DNA of 64,000 nt from positions 1,302,001 through 1,366,000 of the forward strand of contig NZ_CP017674.1 in NCBI RefSeq assembly GCF_001792815.1. The letters are read 5' to 3'. Both the position numbers and the translations under genes were made by a program. This DNA is from Microbacterium sp. BH-3-3-3. GTDB lineage: Bacteria; Actinomycetota; Actinomycetes; Actinomycetales; Microbacteriaceae. The notes beneath the pieces were generated by a model. The model was given only the letters and a program-made list of their open reading frames with translations, searched no databases and had not been told where the DNA came from. Below, in pieces: positions 50,481 to 59,777 of the stretch (positions are counted from its first letter, which is position 1; the number at the start of each line of letters is the position of its first letter).

Positions 50481-51856
50481 GAGGTGGCACCCGGGACGGT
50501 GCCGGACGGGGCGGGCTCAGGATCGATGATGATGGGGGGCTCTTCTGACTCCGTCGGGTCGGGGACCGGCTCCGGATCCGGATCCGGCGCGGGCTGAGAC
50601 GGCGCCGGGTCGGGATTGGTACCCGTATCCGGGGAGCCGCCCTGGTTCCCGCCACCCGTGTTCGAACCGCCACCCGAGTTCGTTCCGCCACCGGTGTTCG
50701 ACCCGCTTCCGGGGTTGCGGGGAGTCGTGGGTGCCGCATCCCTCTCCGCCTGCTCGAGGGCCAAAATGCGCGCGTTCTCGGTGCGGAGCGCGTCGAGCGA
50801 CGCCGCGTAGACCGGCATCTCCGCCAGTCCGTCGCCACCGGCCTGCTGCGCCGCCTTGACACGCGCCGCCGCGTCGGTGACCGCGGCACGGAAGCTCTGC
50901 GATGCGGAGTCGTTGATCGTCACGGCTTTCGCAGCCTCGGACTCGATGGCTGAGCCGAGGTTGGACAGCTCGCCGCGGAACGAGGTGAGGGCGGCGGTCA
51001 CCGTGGATCGGGCATCCCGCACATCGGTCACCAGAGGAGGCAGCGACTCGCGAGCGAGCCGCACACCGTCGATGGCTTTCCCGACGTCTACGAGGTCCTT
51101 CTCGTCGATAGAGGCGCGCTGATACGTCGGGATCGACACCGGCTGGGCCGCTGCCGCCACTTGAAGCAGGTTGAGTCTCGAGGCCTCGGCAGTCGCGAGA
51201 GGAGCCGCATCAACGCGGCCCTGCAGCGCGACGAGGACGGACGCGCTGCTCTGACCGAGGTTCGCCGCCTCGGAGACGGATGCGTCGAACAGATCGGCCG
51301 CCGTCTGCAACGTCTGGGTCTCGTTCGCGAGCTCCGCTTCGCGCTCCCGGAGACTGACCATTGCGTCATCGGCGGGATTCGCCGTCGCTCGCTGAATGAC
51401 GGCAAATGAGGCAGTACCGACGAGCGCGACGATTGCAATCACCGCAGCGGCCACGCTCAGGTAGTTGACCGCACCCGCTTTACGACGACCACCGAACATC
51501 GGGCGCTTGCCGACCTGCGCAAGCTCCGGCGCCTGCCAGCCTGCTCCTTCGGCGGCGACCCCGCCCGAGCCCACGAAGGACGAAAGATCCGTCATGATGG
51601 ACGGGCGGGCGCTGGCACGAGTTCCCCCCACGAGCGCCGCCAATTCCGATGCCGTGCTGTCGTCGTGCGGGGCCTGTGAATCGCCCACCAACGCCTTCAG
51701 ACCGGAAGATCCGTCACTCCGCGGCTGCTGCGGTGCCGCCGTGGACGCTCCGACCAATGCACGAAGCGATGCCGTGTCGGCGGATGGTTCCCCCGGCGGT
51801 CGCGCATTTCGTTCGGAGTCCGTGTCGGGCCCGAAGAGCGTTCTGAGATCGTTCAT
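50477..51856 (-). CDS. Single-pass membrane protein with N-terminal ALVG repeats and Pro/Gly-rich tail
   Basis: The 459-residue product has four parts. Residues 1-100 are cytoplasmic and hold five short repeats of the form L-x-x-L/F-V/F-G: LRTLFG, LRALVG, LKALVG, LAALVG and LSSFVG. A membrane helix follows near residue 135 (YLSVAAAVIAIVALVGTASFAVI). Residues about 155-370 are helical and probably form an outer coiled-coil domain. The tail is Gly/Ser/Asn then Pro/Asp/Glu-rich, as in wall-spanning regions. Its stop overlaps the DUF4012 start. It diverges from the Wzz/BY-kinase gene across a 161-base gap that must hold both promoters. The function is unknown; the repeats look like docking motifs. 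Confidence 0.8.
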   Translation of the reverse strand: MNDLRTLFGPDTDSERNARPPGEPSADTASLRALVGASTAAPQQPRSDGSSGLKALVGDSQAPHDDSTASELAALVGGTRASARPSIMTDLSSFVGSGGVAAEGAGWQAPELAQVGKRPMFGGRRKAGAVNYLSVAAAVIAIVALVGTASFAVIQRATANPADDAMVSLREREAELANETQTLQTAADLFDASVSEAANLGQSSASVLVALQGRVDAAPLATAEASRLNLLQVAAAAQPVSIPTYQRASIDEKDLVDVGKAIDGVRLARESLPPLVTDVRDARSTVTAALTSFRGELSNLGSAIESEAAKAVTINDSASQSFRAAVTDAAARVKAAQQAGGDGLAEMPVYAASLDALRTENARILALEQAERDAAPTTPRNPGSGSNTGGGTNSGGGSNTGGGNQGGSPDTGTNPDPAPSQPAPDPDPEPVPDPTESEEPPIIIDPEPAPSGTVPGATS

Positions 51857-52017
51857 GGCGTCTCCCGGGCGCCATCTCCGGCGCCGTTCTGCGAATGTCG
51901 TAGGGTAGTCGAGGGGGCGCCGGATACGGCGCGGATTGCTCCGGGACAGAATAGCCCGAGAATTCGTGCGTATCCTCCGGGCACCCGCTCATCTCCCCAC
52001 CGGCGAATGGACGAGGC

Positions 52018-53442
52018 TTGGAACTGCGTGACTATCTCAGAATCCTTCACCGCAACTGGATTCTCATCCTTGCGTTGACGATTCTCGGCGGTGCGGGGGC
52101 GTACGGCTACTCCCTCCTTCAGACCCCGACCTACGAAGCCAACACGCAGCTCTATGTGTCAGTTCGGTCAGACAGTTCAGGCGTGAGCGAGCTGGCGCAG
52201 GGCACCAACTTCGCTCGTCAGGCTGTCGTGAGCTTTGTCGACGTCGTCGACAGTGCCCTCGTGCTCGACCGGGTCATCGACGACCTGAACTTGGATGTCA
52301 CAGCTCAGCAGTTGGCGCAGTCGATCGAAGCGTCGTCCGCAACGAACTCCGTCATCATCTCCATTCGCGTGTCCGATGGAAACGCCGAAACGGCAGCCGC
52401 CATAGCCAATTCAGTCGGGTCCAACTTCGCTGACGTCGTCGTGAATCGCTTGGAGAAGCCGGACGGGGACACTGCGAGTCTTGTCCGGGTCGAGACCATC
52501 GCCCCCGCGCTTGTCCCCACATCTCCGTCGTCGCCGCACATCCCGATCAACATCGGGCTCGGCATTCTCCTCGGTTTGGCCCTCGGCATCGGAGTGGCCG
52601 TGCTGCGGTCCATTCTCGACACCCGTATCCATTCCCTGCACGACATCGAAGCGGCGACCGAAGCACCCGTCCTGGGGGGTATCGCTCTCGATCCCGACGC
52701 CAAGAAGCGACCGCTCATCGTGCACGCGGATCCGCGGAACCCTCGCGCGGAGTCCTTCCGCAGCCTCCGGACGAACCTGCAGTTCGTCGACGTAGACGGC
52801 TCGTCCCGTTCGTTCGTCGTTTCCAGCGCCGGCCCCGGCGAAGGGAAGTCCACCACAACGGCGAACCTCGCCATCGCGCTCGCGGAAACCGGAGCGCGAG
52901 TGGCCCTCGTGGACGGCGACCTCAGGCTCCCGCGCGTGGCGGATTACATGGGCGTCGAAGGAGGGGTCGGTCTCACTGATGTGCTCATCGGGCGGGCCGA
53001 ACTGGTGGACGTACTGCAGCAATGGGGAACGGGAAAGCTCTTCGTGCTCCCCTCGGGTCGGACACCCCCCAACCCGTCCGAGTTGCTCGGCAGCCAGGCC
53101 ATGCAACGGACGCTGGAGGCTCTCGCCGAGGCATTCGACTACGTCCTCGTCGATGCTCCGCCCCTGCTGCTGGTGACTGACGCCGCGGTCATTTCGCGCT
53201 TCACCAGCGGCGTCCTCATGGTCGCGGCGTCCGGAACGACGAAGAAGCCTCAGCTCACCGCCGCGGTCGAGAAGCTGGGTGCCATCGGCAGCCGTCTCTT
53301 CGGAGTCATCGTCACTATGCTCCCCGCCAAGGGACCCGACAGCTACGGATACGGCGCATATTCCTACAGCGCCGCGCAGGACGAAGTGAAGAGCTCGGCT
53401 TCCGGCGACCGTCGGTCTCGGAGACGCGAGGACAGCCGATGA
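52018..53442 (+). CDS. Wzz-type chain-length protein fused to a BY-family tyrosine kinase
   Basis: The 474-residue product joins a Wzz domain (two helices, WILILALTILGGAGAYGYSLLQ and PINIGLGILLGLALGIGVAVL, with an outer loop) to a cytoplasmic kinase domain. Walker A is SAGPGEGKSTTT, Walker A' is VALVDGDLRLP and Walker B is YVLVDAPP. A tyrosine cluster (SYGYGAYSY) near the C-terminus is the usual autophosphorylation site. Such proteins control length and export of capsular or exopolysaccharide. The start is a TTG at 52018; GAGG lies close upstream and the first helix begins at once. Its stop overlaps the phosphatase gene (ATGA), pairing kinase and phosphatase. Confidence 0.93.
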   Translation: MELRDYLRILHRNWILILALTILGGAGAYGYSLLQTPTYEANTQLYVSVRSDSSGVSELAQGTNFARQAVVSFVDVVDSALVLDRVIDDLNLDVTAQQLAQSIEASSATNSVIISIRVSDGNAETAAAIANSVGSNFADVVVNRLEKPDGDTASLVRVETIAPALVPTSPSSPHIPINIGLGILLGLALGIGVAVLRSILDTRIHSLHDIEAATEAPVLGGIALDPDAKKRPLIVHADPRNPRAESFRSLRTNLQFVDVDGSSRSFVVSSAGPGEGKSTTTANLAIALAETGARVALVDGDLRLPRVADYMGVEGGVGLTDVLIGRAELVDVLQQWGTGKLFVLPSGRTPPNPSELLGSQAMQRTLEALAEAFDYVLVDAPPLLLVTDAAVISRFTSGVLMVAASGTTKKPQLTAAVEKLGAIGSRLFGVIVTMLPAKGPDSYGYGAYSYSAAQDEVKSSASGDRRSRRREDSR

Positions 53443-54047
53443 GCTTCACAATCCTCAGCGTCTGCACCGGAAACGTCTGCCGATCACCCGTCGCCGAATT
53501 CGCTTTGGCCGCGCTCCTCGCCGACGAGGGAGGCGTCAGCGTAGAGAGCGCGGGAACCGGGGCCCTGACCGGGGAATCCGTTCCGGAACCCGGTCAGCGG
53601 ATAGCGATGGAGTATGACGTCGACGCGTCACACCACACGGCCAGACAGGTGTCAGCTCCCCTGATCCGCTCTGCCGATCTGATTCTCGGAATGGCGCGAG
53701 AACACCGTCGATATGCTGCGGAAACGCTCCCCGCGGCGATGCGACGCAGCTTCACCCTGCGGGAACTGGCGCGAATCGCAGAGGCAGCCCACTCCGATCT
53801 TCCTGCTTACGTCCGTGGATCGGGTGCGACGACGGCGGATGACGGAATGCGCGCAGCGGTGGCTTTCGCCGCCTCCCTCCGCGGAACGATCGCCCCGCCT
53901 TCGGACGCCAGTGAATTCGATGTCATCGATCCGTACCGCCGATCTGACGAAACCTACAGAACGTCCTTCGGTCAGCTGGTCCCGGCCGCGCGGAGCGTTG
54001 CGGCGTACCTACGCGCCGGGGCGCGGCTCGCCGAAGCAAACCAATGA
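53439..54047 (+). CDS. Low-molecular-weight protein tyrosine phosphatase
   Basis: The 202-residue product has the phosphatase loop CTGNVCRS near residue 9 and the acid motif DPYRR near residue 167. It should dephosphorylate the tyrosine cluster of the kinase encoded just upstream, completing the phosphorylation cycle that drives polysaccharide export. It is about 50 residues longer than typical members, with an insert in the second half. The ATG at 53439 overlaps the kinase stop. The following 250 bases to gmd have no gene and should hold a promoter. Confidence 0.9.
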   Translation: MSFTILSVCTGNVCRSPVAEFALAALLADEGGVSVESAGTGALTGESVPEPGQRIAMEYDVDASHHTARQVSAPLIRSADLILGMAREHRRYAAETLPAAMRRSFTLRELARIAEAAHSDLPAYVRGSGATTADDGMRAAVAFAASLRGTIAPPSDASEFDVIDPYRRSDETYRTSFGQLVPAARSVAAYLRAGARLAEANQ

Positions 54048-54297
54048 CCATGCGACGTCGCCCGAAATCGGTTCGCCGGACTCCTGATCTTCCGGGAGTA
54101 CATCGAGGCGGTGTCAGCACACAATCCACAGCCCTGTGTTCTCGCCGGAAACGAATCAGTCATCTGTGCGTGACTAGCGGTGAAACGCCGGGTGTTACTG
54201 TTCGGACGGGCTGAGCCTCGAAAACTTCCGTGAAGGAAGCCGTCGGGTCGATGCCCGTCGACGAGTAGGCAAAGACCTCGACATCTTGGAGAGAAAT

Positions 54298-55299
54298 ATG
54301 ACTGAATCTCGCCGTGCTTTGGTGACGGGGATTACAGGCCAAGACGGCGGGCACATCGCTCAGCTGCTTCACTCGAAGGGGTACGAAGTGTTCGGCCTCA
54401 TTCGTGGCCAGAACAATCCTCGACGAGAAGCTTTCCACCGCGAGTTCCCGTTCGCGACCCTCATCGAAGGGGATCTCACAGACCCCACGTCCCTGATCCG
54501 CGCCGTCGAGCAGAGCGACCCGGATGAGCTGTACAACCTCGCGGCGATCAGTCACGTGGGGTACTCCTTCAAGAACCCCACTCTCACGGCCGACGTCACG
54601 GCGAAGGGTGTCTTGAATGCTCTTGAGGCCGTCCGTGTCACCGGCCGCGCCTCGAAGACACGCTTCTACCAAGCATCCACCTCTGAGATGTTCGGCGGCT
54701 TGGACTACAACCGGCCGGGGGCCGGGTACAACGAGAACTCGTTGTTCCACCCGCGAAGCCCATACGGCGTCGCGAAGCTGTACGGCCACTGGATCGCCAA
54801 GAACTACCGCGAGAGCTATGACATGTACGTCTCGTGCGGCATCCTCTTCAATCATGAGGGCGAGCGACGCGGAGTCGAGTTCGTCACTCGCAAGATCACG
54901 CACGCTGTGGCGCGAATCAAGCTCGGTTTGCAGACCCACATCGAGCTAGGCGACCTCTGGCCGAAGCGAGACTGGGGCTACGCCGGCGACTACGTCGAGG
55001 GTATGTGGCGCATGCTGCAGCACGACGCACCGGACGACTTCGTCCTCGCTACTGGCGAGACCCACTCGATCGAGGAGTTCCTCACGTTGGCATTCGCCGA
55101 GATCGGCGTGGATGACTGGAAGCCTTACGTCGTCCAGAACCCGGCGTTCATGCGGCCCGCTGAGGTCGACATCCTCCTCGGCGACCCCGCCAAGGCCGAG
55201 TCCGAGCTGGGGTGGCGTCGCGAAGTCGACTTCCCTGGGCTGGTGGAGCGCATGGTGACCCATGACCTCAAGGAGCAGGCGCGGGCCGCACGATCATGA
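54298..55299 (+). CDS. gmd: GDP-mannose 4,6-dehydratase
   Basis: The 333-residue product is a short-chain dehydrogenase/reductase with the Gmd nucleotide motif TGITGQDGGHIAQLL. The catalytic Thr/Ser lies in ASTSEMFG and the YxxxK pair in SPYGVAKLYGHW; HPRSPYG and FVTRKIT are also Gmd-like. It converts GDP-D-mannose to GDP-4-dehydro-6-deoxy-D-mannose. The ATG at 54298 follows GGAGAG. The next gene, overlapping by four bases, encodes a likely reductase that would complete GDP-D-rhamnose, so the exopolysaccharide probably contains D-rhamnose or a related deoxyhexose. Confidence 0.93.
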   Translation: MTESRRALVTGITGQDGGHIAQLLHSKGYEVFGLIRGQNNPRREAFHREFPFATLIEGDLTDPTSLIRAVEQSDPDELYNLAAISHVGYSFKNPTLTADVTAKGVLNALEAVRVTGRASKTRFYQASTSEMFGGLDYNRPGAGYNENSLFHPRSPYGVAKLYGHWIAKNYRESYDMYVSCGILFNHEGERRGVEFVTRKITHAVARIKLGLQTHIELGDLWPKRDWGYAGDYVEGMWRMLQHDAPDDFVLATGETHSIEEFLTLAFAEIGVDDWKPYVVQNPAFMRPAEVDILLGDPAKAESELGWRREVDFPGLVERMVTHDLKEQARAARS

Positions 55300-56237
55300 G
55301 TCGTGTGCTCGCCGTCACGGGGGCAAACGGGTTCGTCGGCTCCCACGTCGTCCGACTCGCCGCGGAGGCCGGACACACCGTCTGGGCGATCGGACGTGAG
55401 TCCGAGCCCTCTCCCAGCATCGCGCCCCACGTCGAGCGATACGTCTCCGTCGATCTGGCCGATGAATGGCCCGTCCGCGACGAGGTCGACGCGATCGTGC
55501 ATCTTGCCGGGCTTGCGGCGGTCGGCCCGTCGTTCACCCATCCCCAGCGGTACCTCGAGGTGAACAGCCGCATCATGACGAATCTGGGCGAGTTCTATCT
55601 CGGCGCCGGGGCGCGCCCGAGGACGGTGGTCGTCAGTTCGGGGGCGGTCTATGCCCATCTGGCCTCGGGCACCGTCGACGAGGGGTGTGAGACCTCGCCA
55701 ACCAGTCCTTACGTCGTGGCGAAGTTGCTCGTGGAGCAGCAGGCCCGTTACTACGCCCAGCGCGACTTGGACACGGTGGTCGTCCGTCCCTTCAATCACA
55801 TTGGGCCGGGACAGGGGCGCGGATTCATCGTGCCCGACCTGACCGCCGCCGTGCGCGCGGCCCCCGCCGGGCACGCAATCGAGACGGGAAACCTCCTGGC
55901 GCAGCGTGACTACACAGATGTCCGCGACGTCGCCCGGGCTTACCTGACCTTGGCGATGGCTCCCGAACACCAGCACGACACGTACAACATCTCGACCGGG
56001 GTACCGCGCAGCGGAGAGGAGATCCTCCGCGTGATCTCTGACGCACTGGGCCGCGAAGACACGACCACGGTCGTCGATCCCGCCCGAGTCCGACCCAACG
56101 ATCCCGCAAGGATCGCAGGTGACTCTCGTCGATTCCAAGACGAGTTCGACTGGGTTCCGGCCGTCCCCTGGGACCAGTCGATCCGGGACTATGTCTCCGC
56201 AGCCGCACCCACCCCGTCCGAGTCCTCCAACCCCTGA
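55296..56237 (+). CDS. rmd: GDP-4-dehydro-6-deoxy-D-mannose reductase (Rmd-like)
   Basis: The 313-residue SDR enzyme has the NAD(P) motif TGANGFVGSHV and the catalytic YxxxK in SPYVVAKLL. The segment VVRPFNHIGPGQGRGFIVPDL and the R-D-Y-T-D-V-R-D-V stretch are typical of Rmd. It should reduce the Gmd product to GDP-D-rhamnose. The ATG overlaps the gmd stop (ATGA). A role as a fucose- or talose-forming reductase is less likely but not excluded. Confidence 0.85.
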   Translation: MSRVLAVTGANGFVGSHVVRLAAEAGHTVWAIGRESEPSPSIAPHVERYVSVDLADEWPVRDEVDAIVHLAGLAAVGPSFTHPQRYLEVNSRIMTNLGEFYLGAGARPRTVVVSSGAVYAHLASGTVDEGCETSPTSPYVVAKLLVEQQARYYAQRDLDTVVVRPFNHIGPGQGRGFIVPDLTAAVRAAPAGHAIETGNLLAQRDYTDVRDVARAYLTLAMAPEHQHDTYNISTGVPRSGEEILRVISDALGREDTTTVVDPARVRPNDPARIAGDSRRFQDEFDWVPAVPWDQSIRDYVSAAAPTPSESSNP

Positions 56238-56248
56238 AGGACCTCACC

Positions 56249-57400
56249 ATGAGTGAAACATCCAAGCGCACGGACCATGTCGCGATCGCGCACGACTATC
56301 TCACGCAGCGCGGCGGGGCGGAGAAGGTGGTCCTCGCCCTTCAGCGAGCTTTCCCCTCAGCGCCGGTGTACACAACGCTGTACGAGCCGAGCACGACCTA
56401 CCCCGAGTTCGCCGCATCGACGATCCTCACTTCGCCCCTGAATCGCGTGGGCTTCCTCCGTCGATCGCACCGGTTGGCTTTGCCGTTCCTCGCCTGGGCG
56501 TCGACCCGCGTGAAAGTGGATGCCGATCACACGATCGTCAGCTCAAGCGGGTGGGCACACGGCTTCCGCGCCCGCGGGTCGAAGGTCGTCTACTGCTACT
56601 CGCCCGCACGCTGGCTTTACCAGCGGGACGCCTACCTTGGTTCGTCCAGACTCACCCCCGCGTCCGTCGTGCTCCGGGCGCTCTCGCCCTTCCTGAAGCG
56701 CTGGGACCTCCGCGCGGCCCGCTCGGCCACGAAGTACTTCGCTATCTCGACTGTGGTTCAGCAACGCATCAAGGAGACATATGGTCTCGACTCGGAGGTC
56801 TTGCCTGCTCCGCATACCGTCGACAAGACCATCCCGCACGAACCCGTCGACCTCAGTCCCCTTTCCCCGGGCAACGGTTTCTACCTCTGCATCTCCCGCC
56901 TCCTGCCGTACAAGAACGTCGACGTCGTGATCAACGCGTTCAACGACCTGGGACTGCCGCTCGTCGTCGTCGGCACCGGTCCTGAGGAGCGGAGACTCTC
57001 CGGTCTCGCCGGCGATTCGGTCGTCATGGTGAAGAACCTCACGGACGGCCAGATCCAGTGGCTCTACGCTCATTGCACGGCCGTCGTGTCGTCGAGCTAC
57101 GAAGACTTCGGACTGACTCCGATCGAGGGCGCCACTCACGGCAAGCCGTCGATCGTCCTGCGATGGGGCGGCTTCCTCGACACGATCGCGGAAGGACGTA
57201 CAGGAGTGTACTTCGACGAGCCGGTTCCCTCCGCGGTCGTGGCCGCCGTGGAGAAGTCGCGGGCGACGGAGTGGGACGACGACGCGATCCGCGCGCACGC
57301 CGATTTCTTCACCGAGGAGCACTTCGCCCGCCGCCTGCGCGACGAGATCGCACGCCTGGACGCGGACTCAGCTCCCTCTCGCGTGCACCCCGACTCATGA
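56249..57400 (+). CDS. Glycosyltransferase family 4 (WbaZ-like)
   Basis: The 383-residue product has a GT-B fold. The N-terminal domain begins IAHDYLTQRGGAEKVVLALQ, and CYSPARWLYQRDAYL follows, typical of mannosyl/rhamnosyl-type GT4 enzymes such as WbaZ. The C-terminal domain has YLCISRLLPYKNVDVVI, VVGTGPEERRL and the E-x7-E region SSSYEDFGLTPIEGATHG. It acts on a lipid-linked oligosaccharide at the membrane. GDP-rhamnose from the neighbouring genes is the likely donor. It lies 11 bases after rmd and overlaps the next gene by four. Confidence 0.9.
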   Translation: MSETSKRTDHVAIAHDYLTQRGGAEKVVLALQRAFPSAPVYTTLYEPSTTYPEFAASTILTSPLNRVGFLRRSHRLALPFLAWASTRVKVDADHTIVSSSGWAHGFRARGSKVVYCYSPARWLYQRDAYLGSSRLTPASVVLRALSPFLKRWDLRAARSATKYFAISTVVQQRIKETYGLDSEVLPAPHTVDKTIPHEPVDLSPLSPGNGFYLCISRLLPYKNVDVVINAFNDLGLPLVVVGTGPEERRLSGLAGDSVVMVKNLTDGQIQWLYAHCTAVVSSSYEDFGLTPIEGATHGKPSIVLRWGGFLDTIAEGRTGVYFDEPVPSAVVAAVEKSRATEWDDDAIRAHADFFTEEHFARRLRDEIARLDADSAPSRVHPDS

Positions 57401-58566
57401 GAGACAGTTCAATGGCTCCCTTGAAGGCCGTCTTCGTGGACCACTCTGACGAACCGGGTGGCGCCGAGTTTGCTCTTCTGCGGTTGCTGAGGCCTCCACG
57501 TCCGTGGCGCGCGACGGTCGCCCTTCCGCCATCATCGTCTGCCGGTGACGACGTGTTCACCTCGGGTCTCCCCTCGGGTGTGTCGATGATCCGCAGCGGA
57601 CCGCGGCACGCCGCACGGAAGGAGCACGGCACCGGCCTCCGCGCCAACGTCGGTCTCGCGGCGCGCATCCTCCGTTCGGGACTTGCTCTCGCCACCCACC
57701 GCCAGGTCCGCGACGCGGACGTCCTGGTTGCCAACACCACACGTGCGAGCGTGTACGTGGCCATCACGGGCCTCGCGCTCGGAAAGCCGTTCGTGGTGCA
57801 CATTCGCGACCTGATCAGGAGCGAGGCAATCGGCTCGGCCGCAGCCCTCCTCATGCGCCGGCTCGTTCTTCCCCGCGCCGCCGGGGTCATCGCCAACTCT
57901 CGGGCGTCGTTGGACACGGTGAAGGACGCTGTCCGTACGGACAACATCGCCGTCATCCCCAGTCCTGCAGGGCTCAATCCCGTCGCGGTCGAGTCAGTGA
58001 ACACTCGTCCTCGCGTCGATCGAATCGGCATGGTCGCCCGCATCGACCCGTGGAAGGGCCAGGAGCAGGTTCTGCGAGCGTTCGCGCAGGCGTGCGCGAC
58101 GGGCGATCAGACCTTGGTCTTCTACGGAGGCCCCGCTTTCGGTCACGAGACATTCGACCGTGAGCTGCGTGACCTCGCCCGCAACCTAGGTATCGCCGAT
58201 CGTGTCGAGTTCGCTGGTCACACGTCCGACGTCGCGGGCGCCATCGAAACTCTGGATGTCTGCATCCAGGCGTCGACGCGTGCCGAACCCCTCGGTCAGA
58301 ACGTGTTGCAGTACCTGAGCGCAGGCAAGCCCACCATCGTGTCGGGTGAGGGCGGGCCCGTCGAGTGGGTTACCGACCATAAGAACGGGCTCGTCTTCAC
58401 CCCGCGCGATGTCGCTTCACTGAGCGCCGCGATCGTCAAGTTCGTCGAGGATCGACCACTGCGACAGAGGCTCGCCGAGAACGCGGCACGTACCCCCGGA
58501 CTGCGCACGGACGAGCGCGTGGGCGACGAGGTCCTCGCGGTCCTGCACAAGGCGGCCTCCGCTTGA
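57397..58566 (+). CDS. Glycosyltransferase family 4
   Basis: The 389-residue product begins KAVFVDHSDEPGGAEFALLRLL, a GT4 N-terminal domain, and has a C-terminal domain with RIGMVARIDPWKGQEQVLRAFAQA, VFYGGPAFGHE and the acceptor region STRAEPLGQNVLQYLSAGKPTIVSGEGGP. In the last, the first Glu of E-x7-E is present but the second is replaced (EPLGQNVLQY), which may alter catalysis or mark a subfamily. The ATG at 57397 overlaps the preceding stop; an ATG at 57412 with GAGAG upstream is an alternative start. Part of the exopolysaccharide operon; the sugar is unknown. Confidence 0.87.
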   Translation: MRDSSMAPLKAVFVDHSDEPGGAEFALLRLLRPPRPWRATVALPPSSSAGDDVFTSGLPSGVSMIRSGPRHAARKEHGTGLRANVGLAARILRSGLALATHRQVRDADVLVANTTRASVYVAITGLALGKPFVVHIRDLIRSEAIGSAAALLMRRLVLPRAAGVIANSRASLDTVKDAVRTDNIAVIPSPAGLNPVAVESVNTRPRVDRIGMVARIDPWKGQEQVLRAFAQACATGDQTLVFYGGPAFGHETFDRELRDLARNLGIADRVEFAGHTSDVAGAIETLDVCIQASTRAEPLGQNVLQYLSAGKPTIVSGEGGPVEWVTDHKNGLVFTPRDVASLSAAIVKFVEDRPLRQRLAENAARTPGLRTDERVGDEVLAVLHKAASA

Positions 58567-59633
58567 GCGCCCGCCTCTGCTTCGTCGCCGCCCCCCTCAT
58601 CGCACGCAGCGGCGTCTACAACTCGACTATCGAGCTGGTTACTGCGGCGCGCGCAGCGGGTCTTGATTGGACCGCTGTCATCGGCGTCTCGCGCAGGGCA
58701 GCGGGCTCCGCCACCAGCGCGGACGGCATTCGAGAACTCGAGATGGAGCCCTCAGGCGTCGCCGGGGTGGTGGGCCTGCTCCGCCTGCTACGCGAATGTC
58801 CCGAGTTCCGCGACGCCGATCTCGTCGTCAGCATGGCCCCGCAGAGCGACATGGCCCTGTCGCTATCGCGGCGCGAGTGGGTCGCGTATCTCCGTGGTCT
58901 GCCGTGGCCGGCCGCCGGCGAGAGTTCGCGGGCCAAGTCGACGGTGTGGCGGGCGCTGGAGAAGCTCGCCCTGTCGCGAGCACGAGAGGTCTGGTCCACG
59001 ACCCGCGTCCTGGCAGCGGAAGTCGGCGGCGGCGTCGACCGACTCGTCCCCCCGGGGTTGGTTCCGCCGGCTATCGGAGACGGCGCCCCAGCCGAGGGCG
59101 CCAACGAAATCGTGTGGGCCGCGCGCTTCTCCGCCGACAAAGACCCCGACCTGTTCCTCGATGCTCTAGCGGGTGTCGACGCCCCCGGCGTCATGTATGG
59201 CACCGGTCCGCTCGAGGAGCAGACGCGCGTCCGAGCCCCGAGCAATGTCGACGTGCGTGGTTGGCGCGCACGGGATGAGATCTGGGGCCTAGCGCGGGCA
59301 TATGTAGGCACATCGAGCCGCGAAGCCTTCGGCCGCAGTGCGGTCGAGGCGGCGATGCTCGGCATCCCCGTCGTGCTCTCCGATGCCTTCGGCTGCGCCG
59401 ACATGCTGTACACCGACGAGACTCTGCGCGCGGAATTGGTCCTCGACCCTGCCGACGTTGGTCGGTGGCGGACCACCATCTCGCGTCTCGCTACGGATGA
59501 CGCGTTCCACGCGCTCGTATCAGCGCACGTGCGGTCGAATGCAGAGTCCTTGACGATCACGTCGGCCGTGGAGTCGGTAACTGCGGCAAGCACCGCCGTT
59601 TTGTCGAGGGCGGGCTCGAGAGGCACCCATTGA
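58563..59633 (+). CDS. Glycosyltransferase family 4, divergent
   Basis: The 356-residue product begins RLCFVAAPLIARSGVYNSTIELV and has a GT4-like C-terminal half: IVWAARFSADKDPDLFLDAL, VMYGTGPLEEQTRV and SSREAFGRSAVEAAMLGIPVVLSDAFGCADML, with an E-x7-E (EAFGRSAVE). The N-terminal half is less typical of the family. It starts with a TTG that overlaps the previous stop (TTGA). It is the third glycosyltransferase of the operon, so the repeat unit contains at least three sugars plus the initiating one. Confidence 0.85.
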   Translation: MSARLCFVAAPLIARSGVYNSTIELVTAARAAGLDWTAVIGVSRRAAGSATSADGIRELEMEPSGVAGVVGLLRLLRECPEFRDADLVVSMAPQSDMALSLSRREWVAYLRGLPWPAAGESSRAKSTVWRALEKLALSRAREVWSTTRVLAAEVGGGVDRLVPPGLVPPAIGDGAPAEGANEIVWAARFSADKDPDLFLDALAGVDAPGVMYGTGPLEEQTRVRAPSNVDVRGWRARDEIWGLARAYVGTSSREAFGRSAVEAAMLGIPVVLSDAFGCADMLYTDETLRAELVLDPADVGRWRTTISRLATDDAFHALVSAHVRSNAESLTITSAVESVTAASTAVLSRAGSRGTH

Positions 59634-59763
59634 CCACACTGCGGAACACGTCGTGTACAGATGGATGCCCGCTCCGAACTCACACGGCGTGAGCTTCACT
59701 CTCGGTACCGACGAGGATATGGATGGCGGCAGCCGAGTAGGTCAAGCTGCAACGAGGCCCGCA

Positions 59764-59777
59764 TAAACTCGGGCAGG
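59764..59777 (+). promoter_or_regulatory. Leaderless promoter -10 element of the acyltransferase gene
   Basis: TAAACT at 59764-59769 ends seven bases before the GTG at 59777, the same layout as the other leaderless genes in this window. Confidence 0.5.
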
